Source: DASYUM01 sp036001225 | GTDB taxonomy: Bacteria; Methylomirabilota; Methylomirabilia; Rokubacteriales; DASRDR01 | Reading direction: 5' to 3' | DNA: 15,048 nucleotides | Assembly: GCA_036001225.1 (NCBI GenBank) | Contig: DASYUM010000051.1 | Coordinates: 1-15,048 of the forward strand | In this document: positions 1 to 6,821 of the stretch, piece after piece | How positions within the stretch are numbered: the first letter of the stretch is position 1 | How the letters are laid out: the number at the start of each line of letters is the position of its first letter | Program-made: the position numbers and the translations under genes | Notes under the pieces: generated by a model | The model's input: the letters and a program-made list of their open reading frames with translations, nothing else | Databases searched by the model: none | What the model was told of the DNA's origin: nothing

Positions 1-1030
1 CCTCGCCGAGGAGGTTGAACCCGATGACCGCCAGGATGAGGGCCAGCATGGGCAGCCCCATCCCCCACCAGCCGACCATGAGGTAGCCCCGCCCCTCCGC
101 GATCATCGCGCCCCAGGAGGGGACCGAGGCCTGGACCCCGAGGCCGACGAAGGAGAGCAGCGCCTCGACGCCGACCGCGATCGCCATCTCCAGGGAGGCG
201 AGCACGATGATCAGCGGCACGAGGTTCGGCAGCAGTTCCTCGGCCATGACGCGCAGCGGGCCGAGGCCGATGGCCCGGGCGGCCTCCACGAACTCCCGCT
301 CGCGGAGCGCGAGGACCTCGCCGCGGATCACCCGGGCGAAGCGCGTCCAGTCCACGATCACGATGGCGAGCACCACCTTCCACAGGCCGAGCCCGACGAA
401 GGAGAGGAGGGCTTCGACGCCGACCGCGATCGCCATCTCGAGCGAGGCCAGCACGATGATGAGCGGCACCAGGTTGGGGAGCAGTTCCTCCCCCATCACC
501 CGGAGCGGCCCGAGGCCGATGGCCCGGGCCGCCTCCACGAACTCCCGCTCCCGGAGCGCGAGGACCTCCCCGCGGACCACCCGGGCGAACCGCGTCCAGT
601 CCACGATCACGATGGCCAGCACCACTTTCCACAGCCCCAGCCCGAGGACGGCCATCAGCGCGATGGCCAGGAGCACGGCCGGGATCGACATCCAGACGTC
701 CACCAGCCGCATGAGCGTAGTGTCCACACGACCGCGCCAGTAGCCGGCGACCAGCGCCACCGGCACGCCGACCAGCGCCGAGATCACGGCGCTGGCCACC
801 GCGACCACGACCGCCACCCGGGCCCCCCACAGGAGCCGCGAGGAAACGTCCCGGCCGAGGCTGTCAGTTCCGAAGGGGTGGACCCAGAGGCCGCCCGCCC
901 ACACCGGAGGGAGGCGGATGGCGCCGAGGTCCTGGCGGTTCGGGTCGTGGGGCGTCACCCACGGCCCGGCCACCGCCAGCAGGACCAGGAGCCCCGCGAT
1001 GGCGGCGCCGACGACCAGCTTGCCGTTCAT
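1..1030 (-). CDS. dppC: DppC-type ABC importer permease, with internal tandem duplication; 3' end cut by window edge
   Basis: Inner-membrane permease of a peptide/nickel/opine (Dpp/Opp) ABC importer. ATG at 1028-1030 overlaps the TGA of the upstream dppB in an ATGA, so the two are probably translationally coupled. The 343 residues visible start with a membrane segment (about 5-22), then the family-typical FGTDSLGRDV stretch (53-62), membrane segments near 72-96 and 113-129, and the coupling loop EFVEAARAIGLG. That loop occurs twice, at 163-174 and 246-257, because residues 130-212 and 213-295 are two copies of one 83-residue unit; family members have one. The reading frame stays open throughout. 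After the second copy the expected C-terminal part follows (VQASVPSWG onward) and reads to GFNLLGE, so only some 15-20 residues should be missing. Substrate is unknown and no binding-protein gene is in view. Family assignment is firm; whether the doubled protein works is not known. Confidence 0.93.
   Translation of the reverse strand, partial: MNGKLVVGAAIAGLLVLLAVAGPWVTPHDPNRQDLGAIRLPPVWAGGLWVHPFGTDSLGRDVSSRLLWGARVAVVVAVASAVISALVGVPVALVAGYWRGRVDTTLMRLVDVWMSIPAVLLAIALMAVLGLGLWKVVLAIVIVDWTRFARVVRGEVLALREREFVEAARAIGLGPLRVMGEELLPNLVPLIIVLASLEMAIAVGVEALLSFVGLGLWKVVLAIVIVDWTRFARVIRGEVLALREREFVEAARAIGLGPLRVMAEELLPNLVPLIIVLASLEMAIAVGVEALLSFVGLGVQASVPSWGAMIAEGRGYLMVGWWGMGLPMLALILAVIGFNLLGE
146..643 (-). 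repeat. In-frame tandem duplication (2 x 249 bp) inside dppC
   Basis: Bases 146-394 and 395-643 are two head-to-tail copies of a 249-bp unit (83 codons). By hand count they differ at 25 positions (about 90% identity). Of these, 23 are third codon positions, and only two amino acids differ (V/I in the RGEV region and G/A in MGEE/MAEE). Both junctions fall on a Gly-Leu-Gly stretch: copy A is entered from VLGLG, copy A joins copy B at FVGLG, and copy B exits through FVGLG into VQ. Each unit carries one membrane segment, the EAA coupling loop and the next membrane segment. Confidence 0.95.
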
Positions 1031-2037
1031 CCGACCAGCCGCACTCGGGGGTTCAGCAGCACGTAGCCCATGTCCACGGCGAGGTTGGCGAGGATCACGA
1101 TGACCGCATAGACGATGACGATCCCCTGGATCAGCGGGAAGTCGCGGTACTGAAAGGCCTGGAGCGTGAGCTGGCCGATCCCGGGCCAGGCGAAGATCGT
1201 CTCGATGAGCACGGTGCCGCCGATCACGAAGCCGAACTGCACACCGACGAGGGTGGTGGTCGGGATGAGCGCGTTCTTCAGCACCCGCCAGAAGAGGATG
1301 CGGGCCTCGCCGAGCCCCTTCATCCGCTCGGTCACGACGTACTCCTCCTGGAGCGCGGTGAGGAGGTCGGAGCGGACGGTGCGGAAGACGGCGGCCAGGA
1401 GCGGGAGCGCGAGGGCCGCCGCCGGCAGGAGGAGGTGGGCGAGGACGGAGGCGAGTGCCGCCGGCTCGCCGCGGAGCAGCGTGTCGAGGAGCGCGGAACC
1501 CGTCAGCTCCTCGGCCTCCAGCTCGGCCGCGATCCGGCCCGAGATCGGCAAGAGCCGGAGAAAGGCGCCGAACACCACGATGAAGAGGAGACCCCACACG
1601 AAGTTGGGGATGGAGAGCCCCAGGGTCCCTACCCAGACCGCCGCCGACTCGAGCCAGCTCCGCCGTCGCCACACCGAGACCACGCCGAGCATCACGCCCC
1701 CGCCGACGGCGAGCCCGAGAGCGGCCAGCGCCAGTTCCAGCGTGGCCGGCAGTCGGGCGACGATCACCCGGAGCGCGTCCTGCTGAAGCCAGAGGGAGCG
1801 ACCGAAGTGGCCGTGGACGAGGCCGCCGAAGAAGGCGCCGTACTGCTGCCACCAGGAGCCGCTCAGCCCAAACTCGCGGCGGATCTGCTCGATATCCTGC
1901 GCCGTCGAGCCCACGGGCGCCATCAGCAGGGCCGGGTCCCCCGGCACCACCCGCAGGATGACGAAGACGATGACGCTGACGCCCCACAACGAAAGGACGG
2001 CCAGCAGAAGCCGCGTCCCGAGGAAGCGAAGCGACAT
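1027..2037 (-). CDS. dppB: DppB-type ABC importer permease
   Basis: Inner-membrane permease subunit, partner of the DppC-type protein that follows it. At 336 residues it has the usual length. Visible hallmarks are the N-terminal membrane segment (about 8-30) followed by VVPGDPA (30-36), a periplasmic region, several membrane segments (about 100-120, 132-165, 196-218, 262-285, 302-328), the coupling loop EYVVTERMKGLGEAR (232-246, a divergent EAA motif) and the family tail FAWPGIGQL, then LNPRVRL. Unlike its neighbour it carries no duplication. The ATG at 2035-2037 has a good AGGGAG ribosome-binding site a few bases upstream. The 147-bp gap to the preceding gene (2038-2184) contains a small GCCCG/CGGGC hairpin and no clear sigma-70 promoter, so I cannot tell whether dppBC has its own promoter. 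Subfamily substrate (dipeptide, oligopeptide, nickel, glutathione) cannot be decided. Confidence 0.95.
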   Translation of the reverse strand: MSLRFLGTRLLLAVLSLWGVSVIVFVILRVVPGDPALLMAPVGSTAQDIEQIRREFGLSGSWWQQYGAFFGGLVHGHFGRSLWLQQDALRVIVARLPATLELALAALGLAVGGGVMLGVVSVWRRRSWLESAAVWVGTLGLSIPNFVWGLLFIVVFGAFLRLLPISGRIAAELEAEELTGSALLDTLLRGEPAALASVLAHLLLPAAALALPLLAAVFRTVRSDLLTALQEEYVVTERMKGLGEARILFWRVLKNALIPTTTLVGVQFGFVIGGTVLIETIFAWPGIGQLTLQAFQYRDFPLIQGIVIVYAVIVILANLAVDMGYVLLNPRVRLVG

Positions 2038-2184
2038 GCTCCCTAGTCTAGCCCGTCACGGGCGGGCCCGGGCGAGGCCTCCCTCAGCGAGATCGCACGC
2101 CTTCCCCCGCCAGGAGGTAGAGGCCCTGAGTCTGCGCCGGCATGTGAGCTCGGCGGCGCGCGGCCTCCGAGGAGCCGGCCGCGG

Positions 2185-4164
2185 TCACCGGGAACCGGCG
2201 TGCTCCGCCAACCACGCGTGGACGCCGGCCTGCAGGGCGTGGCGCTCGGCGTCGCCGAGACCGCGGGGGTCGAAGCGATAGCGATAGTGGAGCGCCGCGA
2301 TCGCGGGGAGCCGCTCGAGGGTCACTCCGGTCGGCCCGGCGGTCCGGATCCGGGCCAGCCAGTGCGCGACGGGCTCGGCCGGACGGCGACCGAGTCCCCG
2401 CTCGGCGAAGTGTCGCTCGATCAGGTAGAACTCGGAGTCCTCGCCGGGGCGGGGGCGCGGTGCCACCGCGGATGCGGCGGCGGCGGCTTCCCGGGCGACC
2501 CGCCGCCGGAAGTACAATCGCCAGGCCAGGACGCCGAAGAGCGGGAGCAGCAGCCAGCCGGCGTACCGCACCATGCCCGCTTCCCGGTCACCCCACCGCC
2601 ACCTCGAGAAGAGGAAGAACGCCCACGACGCAAGGTCGGTCAGGGGCTCCCATCGGGCCGCCCCCTCGGCTTCCGCGCTCGCCCACACCGACGGCGTCGT
2701 GTCGAGATCACGCCAACCGCCCTCCACGTGAGCGACGGCCCAGGCATGGGCATGGCGGGCCCGGACCAGGTAGCGCCCCTCGCGGGGACTCCACTCCTGG
2801 ACCGAGTAGCCGGTCGCGTAGCGGGCCGGGATCCCGGCCGCCCGCAGCAGGAGCACGGTGGCGGTGGCGAAGTACTCGCAGTGGCCGGCCCGCGAGCGGA
2901 GGAAGAAGTCCTCGAGCGCCGCGGCCCCCCGCGGGGGGCCAGCGAGGTAGGTCGAGTAGCGGAAGCGCTCGCGGAGGTAGGCGGTGATCGTGCCGAGCGC
3001 CTCACGCGGCGACTTCGCCGGGAGGCCGAGCTCCGCCGCCAGCCGGGCGAGGAGCGGGCCCTCCAGCTTCGCGATCCTCAGATCCATCTCGGTCGGCGCG
3101 CCGTCCAGTGAGACGGTGGGGGCGAAGAGCGCCCGGTAACTGGCGAGACCGAGCCCTTCCTCGACCTTTACCGCCCCCAGCCGGTTTCGCTTCATCTGGA
3201 GGGCCAGGAGTCCGTCGACGCGGAAGGTGCCGGGCGGAAGCGGCACCACGCCGCGACCGCGCTTGAGATACACCGACACGGTCAGCGCGTCGGCCGGCGC
3301 CGTCGCCGGCAGGAGCTGCCAGGTGCGGCGGTCGGGCTCGGGGGGCACGGCCTCGAACCCGGCGTCCACCGCCCCCCAGACGCCGCCGGCGTAGAAGTTG
3401 TAACTCGCCTCGTGCAAGAGCAACGGCCCGGAGACGGGCTCGCCGGTGTCCACGCGCAGGACGATTCGGTCGGAGAGCTTGAGCCGGCCGATCGAGCCGA
3501 TGGCCGTGCGGCTCCGGTACGGGTCGGTGTCCCGCCCCATGTAGTCGAAGACCCAGTCGGCCAGCGTGCTCTCGACGACGGCTTGCAGCTCGTGAAGGCC
3601 GAGGTGGCCGCCGTAGCCGGCGACGGCGCCCACGGCGAGCATGCCCAGCCACACCGGCCGGGCGGCGGCGGCCGGCTTCTGCGACCACAGGGCCCACGCG
3701 GTCAGCGCGCACAGTCCCAGGTAGAACCCCGGCGAGCGCACGTTGGCGGCGCTCGCCGCCGCCATGCAGAGCGCGACGTAGGGATAGGCCGGATCCACGG
3801 GCTGGTCCCCCGCCGACGTCCGGCGGCGGAGGATGAGGAAGAACGTGCGCAGCCCGATCCGATCGCCGGTTCCATAGGCCTGGCAGACCACGAGCGGCAG
3901 GACGGCCAGCGGAAACCATTCGACCAGCCCGAGGACGACCCGGGCCGAGCCTCGCGTCGCCGCCAGGTAGACGGCCAGGGCGACCAGGATCAGCCGGCAG
4001 AGGTCGGCCACCCGGTCGAGCTCGGCCCGCGCCAGGTCCCAGCGCCAGCCGACCAGGCGCGCGCCTTCCAGGAGCAGCGCGAAGGGGACCGCGAGGACGG
4101 CGAGGCCGGTCTGCCATCCCCAGAAGAGCAGCGCGGCGCCGACCAGCCCCGGGGGCGTGTTCAC
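2185..4164 (-). CDS. tgpA: TgpA-like membrane transglutaminase (DUF3488 / transglutaminase core / C-terminal DUF4129-like)
   Basis: 659-residue membrane protein. N-terminal membrane segments at about 5-35, 53-70, 75-95, 127-160 and 168-186 fit the DUF3488 region. A non-cytoplasmic region of about 330 residues follows and contains the transglutaminase-like core. The cysteine-protease-like triad is visible as Cys429 (in AGHCEYFATATVLLLRAAG), His473 (in RHAHAW) and Asp488 (in WRDLDTTP). A final membrane helix at about 532-550 is followed by a cytoplasmic tail with an EFYLIERHFAERG stretch resembling DUF4129. This family is commonly encoded with MoxR and DUF58 proteins; its substrate is unknown, with a cell-envelope role inferred. 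Start is GTG at 4162-4164, overlapping the TGA of the DUF58 gene in a GTGA, so they are coupled. Family is sure; the gene symbol is by similarity of architecture only. Confidence 0.9.
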   Translation of the reverse strand: MNTPPGLVGAALLFWGWQTGLAVLAVPFALLLEGARLVGWRWDLARAELDRVADLCRLILVALAVYLAATRGSARVVLGLVEWFPLAVLPLVVCQAYGTGDRIGLRTFFLILRRRTSAGDQPVDPAYPYVALCMAAASAANVRSPGFYLGLCALTAWALWSQKPAAAARPVWLGMLAVGAVAGYGGHLGLHELQAVVESTLADWVFDYMGRDTDPYRSRTAIGSIGRLKLSDRIVLRVDTGEPVSGPLLLHEASYNFYAGGVWGAVDAGFEAVPPEPDRRTWQLLPATAPADALTVSVYLKRGRGVVPLPPGTFRVDGLLALQMKRNRLGAVKVEEGLGLASYRALFAPTVSLDGAPTEMDLRIAKLEGPLLARLAAELGLPAKSPREALGTITAYLRERFRYSTYLAGPPRGAAALEDFFLRSRAGHCEYFATATVLLLRAAGIPARYATGYSVQEWSPREGRYLVRARHAHAWAVAHVEGGWRDLDTTPSVWASAEAEGAARWEPLTDLASWAFFLFSRWRWGDREAGMVRYAGWLLLPLFGVLAWRLYFRRRVAREAAAAASAVAPRPRPGEDSEFYLIERHFAERGLGRRPAEPVAHWLARIRTAGPTGVTLERLPAIAALHYRYRFDPRGLGDAERHALQAGVHAWLAEHAGSR

Positions 4165-5501
4165 AGTCGCGCGAGACCCTCGGCCAGCTTACCGACCTCG
4201 AGCCGATGAAGCCGGACGCCGGTGCCCGTCTCGGTCGGCGCCGGCTCGCGCTCGTCGCTCACGAGGAGGACCAGGGTCGGCACGCCGAGGCCGTCGAGAT
4301 GGCTCACGAAGGCCTGGCGGGGCGCGTCCCAGGCGAGGAGCACGGCGATGCAGCCGCTGAGCGCGGCGGCCCGACCGGCGACCAGCCGGTGGAGCGCGGC
4401 GAAGGGCTCATCTCGGCAGGCCCGAACCCCGGCCAGGATCTCGAGCACCTGGTCCACGTGGGCCAGCCCGCGACCGGCCGTGAAGCAGTAGGCCTGCGCG
4501 CCCACGAACATCAGATCGAGGAGCGCCTCGCCGGTCTCGAGGGCGCACGCCAGCGAGGCGGCGACCGAGACTGCGGCCTCGAGCCGCTCGCCGTGCTCCG
4601 TTCGCGCGAAGGTGTCGAGGACCAGCGCGTGACGGACGAAGAACTCGTCCTGGTACTCGCGCACGACCGGCCGGCCCACGCGGGCCCAGCTCCTCCAGTG
4701 AATCCGGCGAGGCGGGTCTCCGGGGCGGTAGTCGCGGAGGGAGACGAACTCCTCCGAGTCGCCTACCGAGGAAGCGAAGGCGACCCCGCCCGGCTGGAAC
4801 TTGCGGATGCCGGGCAGCCGGATCGGCGGGACGGGATACCGTCGGGGCAGCACGAGGAGGGACTGAGGAAGCGTGAGACGCCGGAAAGCCCGGAACAGGC
4901 CGAGGGGATCGGGCCGGGCGACGGTCACCCCGGTGAAGCGGAGGTGGCCGCGCCGCACCGGCGTCAGCTCGACCCGCACCTCGGCCGCGCCCCGGGGGGG
5001 CAAGGCCGGGAGCGGGCGCGGCTCGGCCACCGCGCCCCGGCGCGCTTCGACCAGGGCCTGCCATCGCGGGTAGCCGATCAGGCGGTCCCACCAGTTGTCG
5101 GCCGCCTCGGCCGCCTCGTCGGCGTGGAGAAACTCGTCCAGCGACGGGCGCGGGTCGGCCAGATCCTCGAGCAGCACGAGGCCGGCGAGCGGCCGACCCG
5201 TGGGATTGGCCACCACGAGCCGGTAGACCACCGGCTCTCCGGCGGTGGCGAACCGCGGCAACAGGCGGCGCGCGGTCACGCGGCCTCGGAAGAACACGCT
5301 CGCCCCGATGGCCAGGAGGAGCACGGCGAAGAGGAACGTGAACGCCTGGTAAGCCACGGTCTGGTTGGTGTCGAGGCCGAGCACGGCGGCCCCGCTCAGG
5401 GCGGCGAGGAGCAGCCGCCCGCCGGGGGTGAACCGCCGCCCGACCCAGTGGTCGGCCGCCGACAGCGTTCGGAAGGTGCGATAAACCGCGCGCTGGAGCA
5501 T
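4161..5501 (-). CDS. DUF58 domain protein, membrane anchored
   Basis: 446-residue protein with two N-terminal membrane helices (about 29-43 and 49-70), a beta-rich middle part and the DUF58 hallmark at 255-283: SLRDYRPGDPPRRIHWR followed by a conserved VVREY. The C-terminal part has a von Willebrand A-like fold in related proteins. DUF58 proteins pair with MoxR ATPases and TgpA-like transglutaminases, and here the transglutaminase gene follows with a 4-bp overlap. The frame extends 38 codons further upstream to 5615, but that stretch overlaps the preceding small gene and has no family-like sequence, so I place the start at ATG 5499-5501, 7 bases after that gene's stop. There is no strong ribosome-binding site, so translation probably depends on coupling. 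Biochemical role is unproven. Confidence 0.9.
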   Translation of the reverse strand: MLQRAVYRTFRTLSAADHWVGRRFTPGGRLLLAALSGAAVLGLDTNQTVAYQAFTFLFAVLLLAIGASVFFRGRVTARRLLPRFATAGEPVVYRLVVANPTGRPLAGLVLLEDLADPRPSLDEFLHADEAAEAADNWWDRLIGYPRWQALVEARRGAVAEPRPLPALPPRGAAEVRVELTPVRRGHLRFTGVTVARPDPLGLFRAFRRLTLPQSLLVLPRRYPVPPIRLPGIRKFQPGGVAFASSVGDSEEFVSLRDYRPGDPPRRIHWRSWARVGRPVVREYQDEFFVRHALVLDTFARTEHGERLEAAVSVAASLACALETGEALLDLMFVGAQAYCFTAGRGLAHVDQVLEILAGVRACRDEPFAALHRLVAGRAAALSGCIAVLLAWDAPRQAFVSHLDGLGVPTLVLLVSDEREPAPTETGTGVRLHRLEVGKLAEGLARL

Positions 5502-5508
5502 CGGGGTC

Positions 5509-5781
5509 TCAGAAGTACTCGAAGGCTTCCGCCTCGCTCTCCATCCGGAGGCGCAGCGCGGCCATGAAGACGAGATAAGGGTGGGCGCCGAGCGCGACGA
5601 GCCGATCGCGGTCAAGCGCGCGGACCGCCACCTGAATGTCGGCGTCCAGCCCCAGCTCCGCCAGGGCGGCGCCGGGGTCCGTCCGGTAGCGCGCGCGGAA
5701 GGCGTCGTCGGACTTGAGCTGGAACAGGCATTGGTTCAGCCGGTAGGCCGCGGCCGGGGGGAAGAAGTAGTGCATCTCCAA
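5509..5781 (-). CDS. Small LigA-like subunit of an extradiol ring-cleavage dioxygenase
   Basis: 90-residue protein resembling the LigA (protocatechuate 4,5-dioxygenase alpha subunit) domain. Visible: YRLNQCLFQLKSDDAFRARY (13-32), a DPGAALAELGLD turn, then RALDRDRLVALGAHPYLVFMAALRL, matching the helical pattern of LigA with its conserved late Gly-X-His/Asn-Pro/Ile-Tyr loop. In this family LigA caps the active site of the LigB catalytic subunit, whose gene lies just upstream at 6022-6810. I chose the TTG at 5779-5781 because AGGAGG sits 6 bases ahead of it; the in-frame ATG two codons on (5773-5775) would be 12 bases away. The DUF58 gene follows after 7 bases. The ligB-ligA spacing here is 240 bp, filled by a repeat-like element. 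Aromatic substrate is unknown. Confidence 0.82.
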   Translation of the reverse strand: MEMHYFFPPAAAYRLNQCLFQLKSDDAFRARYRTDPGAALAELGLDADIQVAVRALDRDRLVALGAHPYLVFMAALRLRMESEAEAFEYF

Positions 5782-5787
5782 GGCGCC

Positions 5788-5793
5788 CCTCCT
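5788..5793 (-). promoter_or_regulatory. Ribosome-binding site AGGAGG deciding the TTG start of the LigA-like gene
   Basis: On the minus strand AGGAGG is followed by the 6-base spacer GGCGCC and then TTG (5779-5781). The ribosome-binding site begins inside the left copy of a 10-bp repeat whose other copy holds the ligB stop codon, so before the presumed insertion the ligB TAG would have formed the start of TAGGAGG. Confidence 0.75.
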
Positions 5794-5801
5794 AGAGTGG
5801 C
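5792..5801. repeat. Direct repeat CTAGAGTGGC, left copy (putative target-site duplication)
   Basis: Identical to 6022-6031 and 230 bp from it. This copy lies at the ribosome-binding site of the LigA-like gene. Confidence 0.7.
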
Positions 5802-6021
5802 TCTAAGAGACTCGCGTCAATCCGCGCGTCGTAGCCCCGCGGTGCGGGGCCAAGTGGCGAGCATAGCGAGGACGCAGGGAGGAGGCGCGCCGAGGCGTAT
5901 GCCGCGCATGCGAGCCACCGGACGTCGCGGGGCTGGGGCCCCGCCGTCCGGGGCGAGCCACCCAAAGTTGAGGCGCGCCGACGACCGAGGACGAAGCTAG
6001 GCGAAGTCAATTGGCCCCGCA
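5802..6021. mobile_element. Non-coding 220-bp hairpin-rich element (MITE/REP-like) between ligB and the ligA-like gene
   Basis: This stretch has no credible gene on either strand. It is bounded by a perfect 10-bp direct repeat, CTAGAGTGGC, at 5792-5801 and 6022-6031, which looks like a target-site duplication. Inside are an 11-bp perfect inverted repeat, TGCGGGGCCAA at 5843-5853 and its complement at 6011-6021; a local hairpin GCCCCGC/GCGGGGC (5834-5850); a long hairpin at 5918-5951; a 10-bp direct repeat GCGAGCCACC (5910-5919, 5953-5962) flanking that hairpin; and a 12-bp direct repeat GAGGCGCGCCGA (5882-5893, 5970-5981). Short length, structure and lack of coding are typical of MITEs or REP-type elements moved in trans. 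No outermost terminal inverted repeat exactly at 5802/6021 is visible, so the mobile nature is inference. Confidence 0.6.
5918..5951. repeat. Strong imperfect hairpin inside the intergenic element
   Basis: Outer stem CCGGACG (5918-5924) pairs with CGTCCGG (5945-5951); inner stem CGGGGC (5928-5933) pairs with GCCCCG (5938-5943); the tip is TGGG, with a small asymmetric internal loop. There is no T-tract on either side, so it is not a classical intrinsic terminator. It could still impede transcription from ligB into the downstream genes or stabilise the ligB 3' end. Confidence 0.75.
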
Positions 6022-6031
6022 CTAGAGTGGC
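6022..6031. repeat. Direct repeat CTAGAGTGGC, right copy (putative target-site duplication)
   Basis: Identical to 5792-5801. This copy encodes the last codons and the TAG stop of the ligB gene on the minus strand. Confidence 0.7.
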
Positions 6032-6810
6032 CAGGCGACGACGGCATTGCCATGGTGCCACGACGGCTCGTAACAGAGCACCTCGGCCCGGACGCCGCCC
6101 ACGGCCCCGAGCAGTGTCACCCAGGTCCGCAGCTCGACGTTCCCCGACTTGGCCAGCTCGTCGCCGGTCAGCGCCGCGGCCGCCGGCCCTCGGCCCTCGG
6201 CGAGCATCTGGAGCAGGCGGCGGTCGAACTCGTAGTCGGGCGAGTCGTACCGGTCGGTCCCGGGGAAGTGCGACATGCCGCCGGAGGCGAGCAGCGCCAC
6301 CCGCTCGGGTCGGGCGTCGAGGATCGCCCGCAAGGCCTGCCCCCAGGCGTAGCAGCGGCGGGGGGTCGGCTGGGGCGGCAGGTAGACGTTGACGTAGAGC
6401 GGCACGATCGGCACCGCCGGCTCCGGCATCGTGAAGTGAAGCGGCACGTAGAAGGCGTAATCGAGGCGGACGTCCTGCGTGTAGAGCAGATCGAAGCCAC
6501 GCTCGATCCCCTGCTCCAGGATCGCGCGGGCCAGCGGCTCGTGGACCGGGAAGGTATATCGGTAGCGGCCGAACCGGCCGGAGACCTCGGCCCCCACGAA
6601 GACGCCGAGGGCCGGGACGGCGTCGAGGAAGAACCCCTCGATGTGGTCGCCGGCGACGACGGCGATCGCGTCCGGGCGCGCGGCGGCGAGGATGCCCTTG
6701 ATCCGGGCGAAGGCCGCGTGGACGCGCAAGACGAGCGCGCGATCCTCGGTCGGCGGGCGGACGAGGAGCTGCGGGGTGTGGGCGCAGGTGACGGCGGCCA
6801 CCAGCGGCAT
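6022..6810 (-). CDS. LigB-type class III extradiol ring-cleavage dioxygenase, catalytic subunit
   Basis: 262-residue cytoplasmic enzyme of the LigB superfamily, which uses non-haem Fe(II) and O2 to open catecholic rings next to the hydroxyl pair. Residues that fit the family's metal triad are His11 (VTCAHTPQL), His56 (VVAGDHIEGF) and Glu226 (SGNVELRTW); His181 (ASGGMSHFPG) fits the catalytic histidine. These roles are by analogy with LigAB. The ATG at 6808-6810 has AAGGAG 6 bases upstream, overlapping the TGA of the CoxL-family gene, so the two are cotranscribed and possibly coupled. A separate small LigA-like subunit is encoded downstream at 5509-5781. Some family members act on other substrates (for example 2-aminophenol or gallate types, or MEMO-like proteins without ring-cleavage activity), so protocatechuate is not assumed. 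Confidence 0.9.
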   Translation of the reverse strand: MPLVAAVTCAHTPQLLVRPPTEDRALVLRVHAAFARIKGILAAARPDAIAVVAGDHIEGFFLDAVPALGVFVGAEVSGRFGRYRYTFPVHEPLARAILEQGIERGFDLLYTQDVRLDYAFYVPLHFTMPEPAVPIVPLYVNVYLPPQPTPRRCYAWGQALRAILDARPERVALLASGGMSHFPGTDRYDSPDYEFDRRLLQMLAEGRGPAAAALTGDELAKSGNVELRTWVTLLGAVGGVRAEVLCYEPSWHHGNAVVAWPL

Positions 6811-6821
6811 GACGGACTCCT

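Noticed and set aside
207..743. Plus-strand repeat protein of 178 residues with two similar halves
   Set aside because: The internal repeat is only the antisense reading of the dppC tandem duplication; serine/arginine-rich and without any domain.
2038..2184. Promoter or leader peptide ahead of dppB
   Set aside because: A TAGACT-like -10 and a 19-codon minus-strand frame can be found, but there is no matching -35, no ribosome-binding site and no sign of attenuation; too weak to annotate.
4206..5567. A 453-codon open frame on the plus strand
   Set aside because: Antisense to the DUF58 gene, low-complexity composition, no motif; a shadow of GC-biased codons.
5502..5615. 38-codon N-terminal extension of the DUF58 protein
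   Set aside because: Lies in another frame of the LigA-like gene; Ser/Arg-rich with no family similarity.
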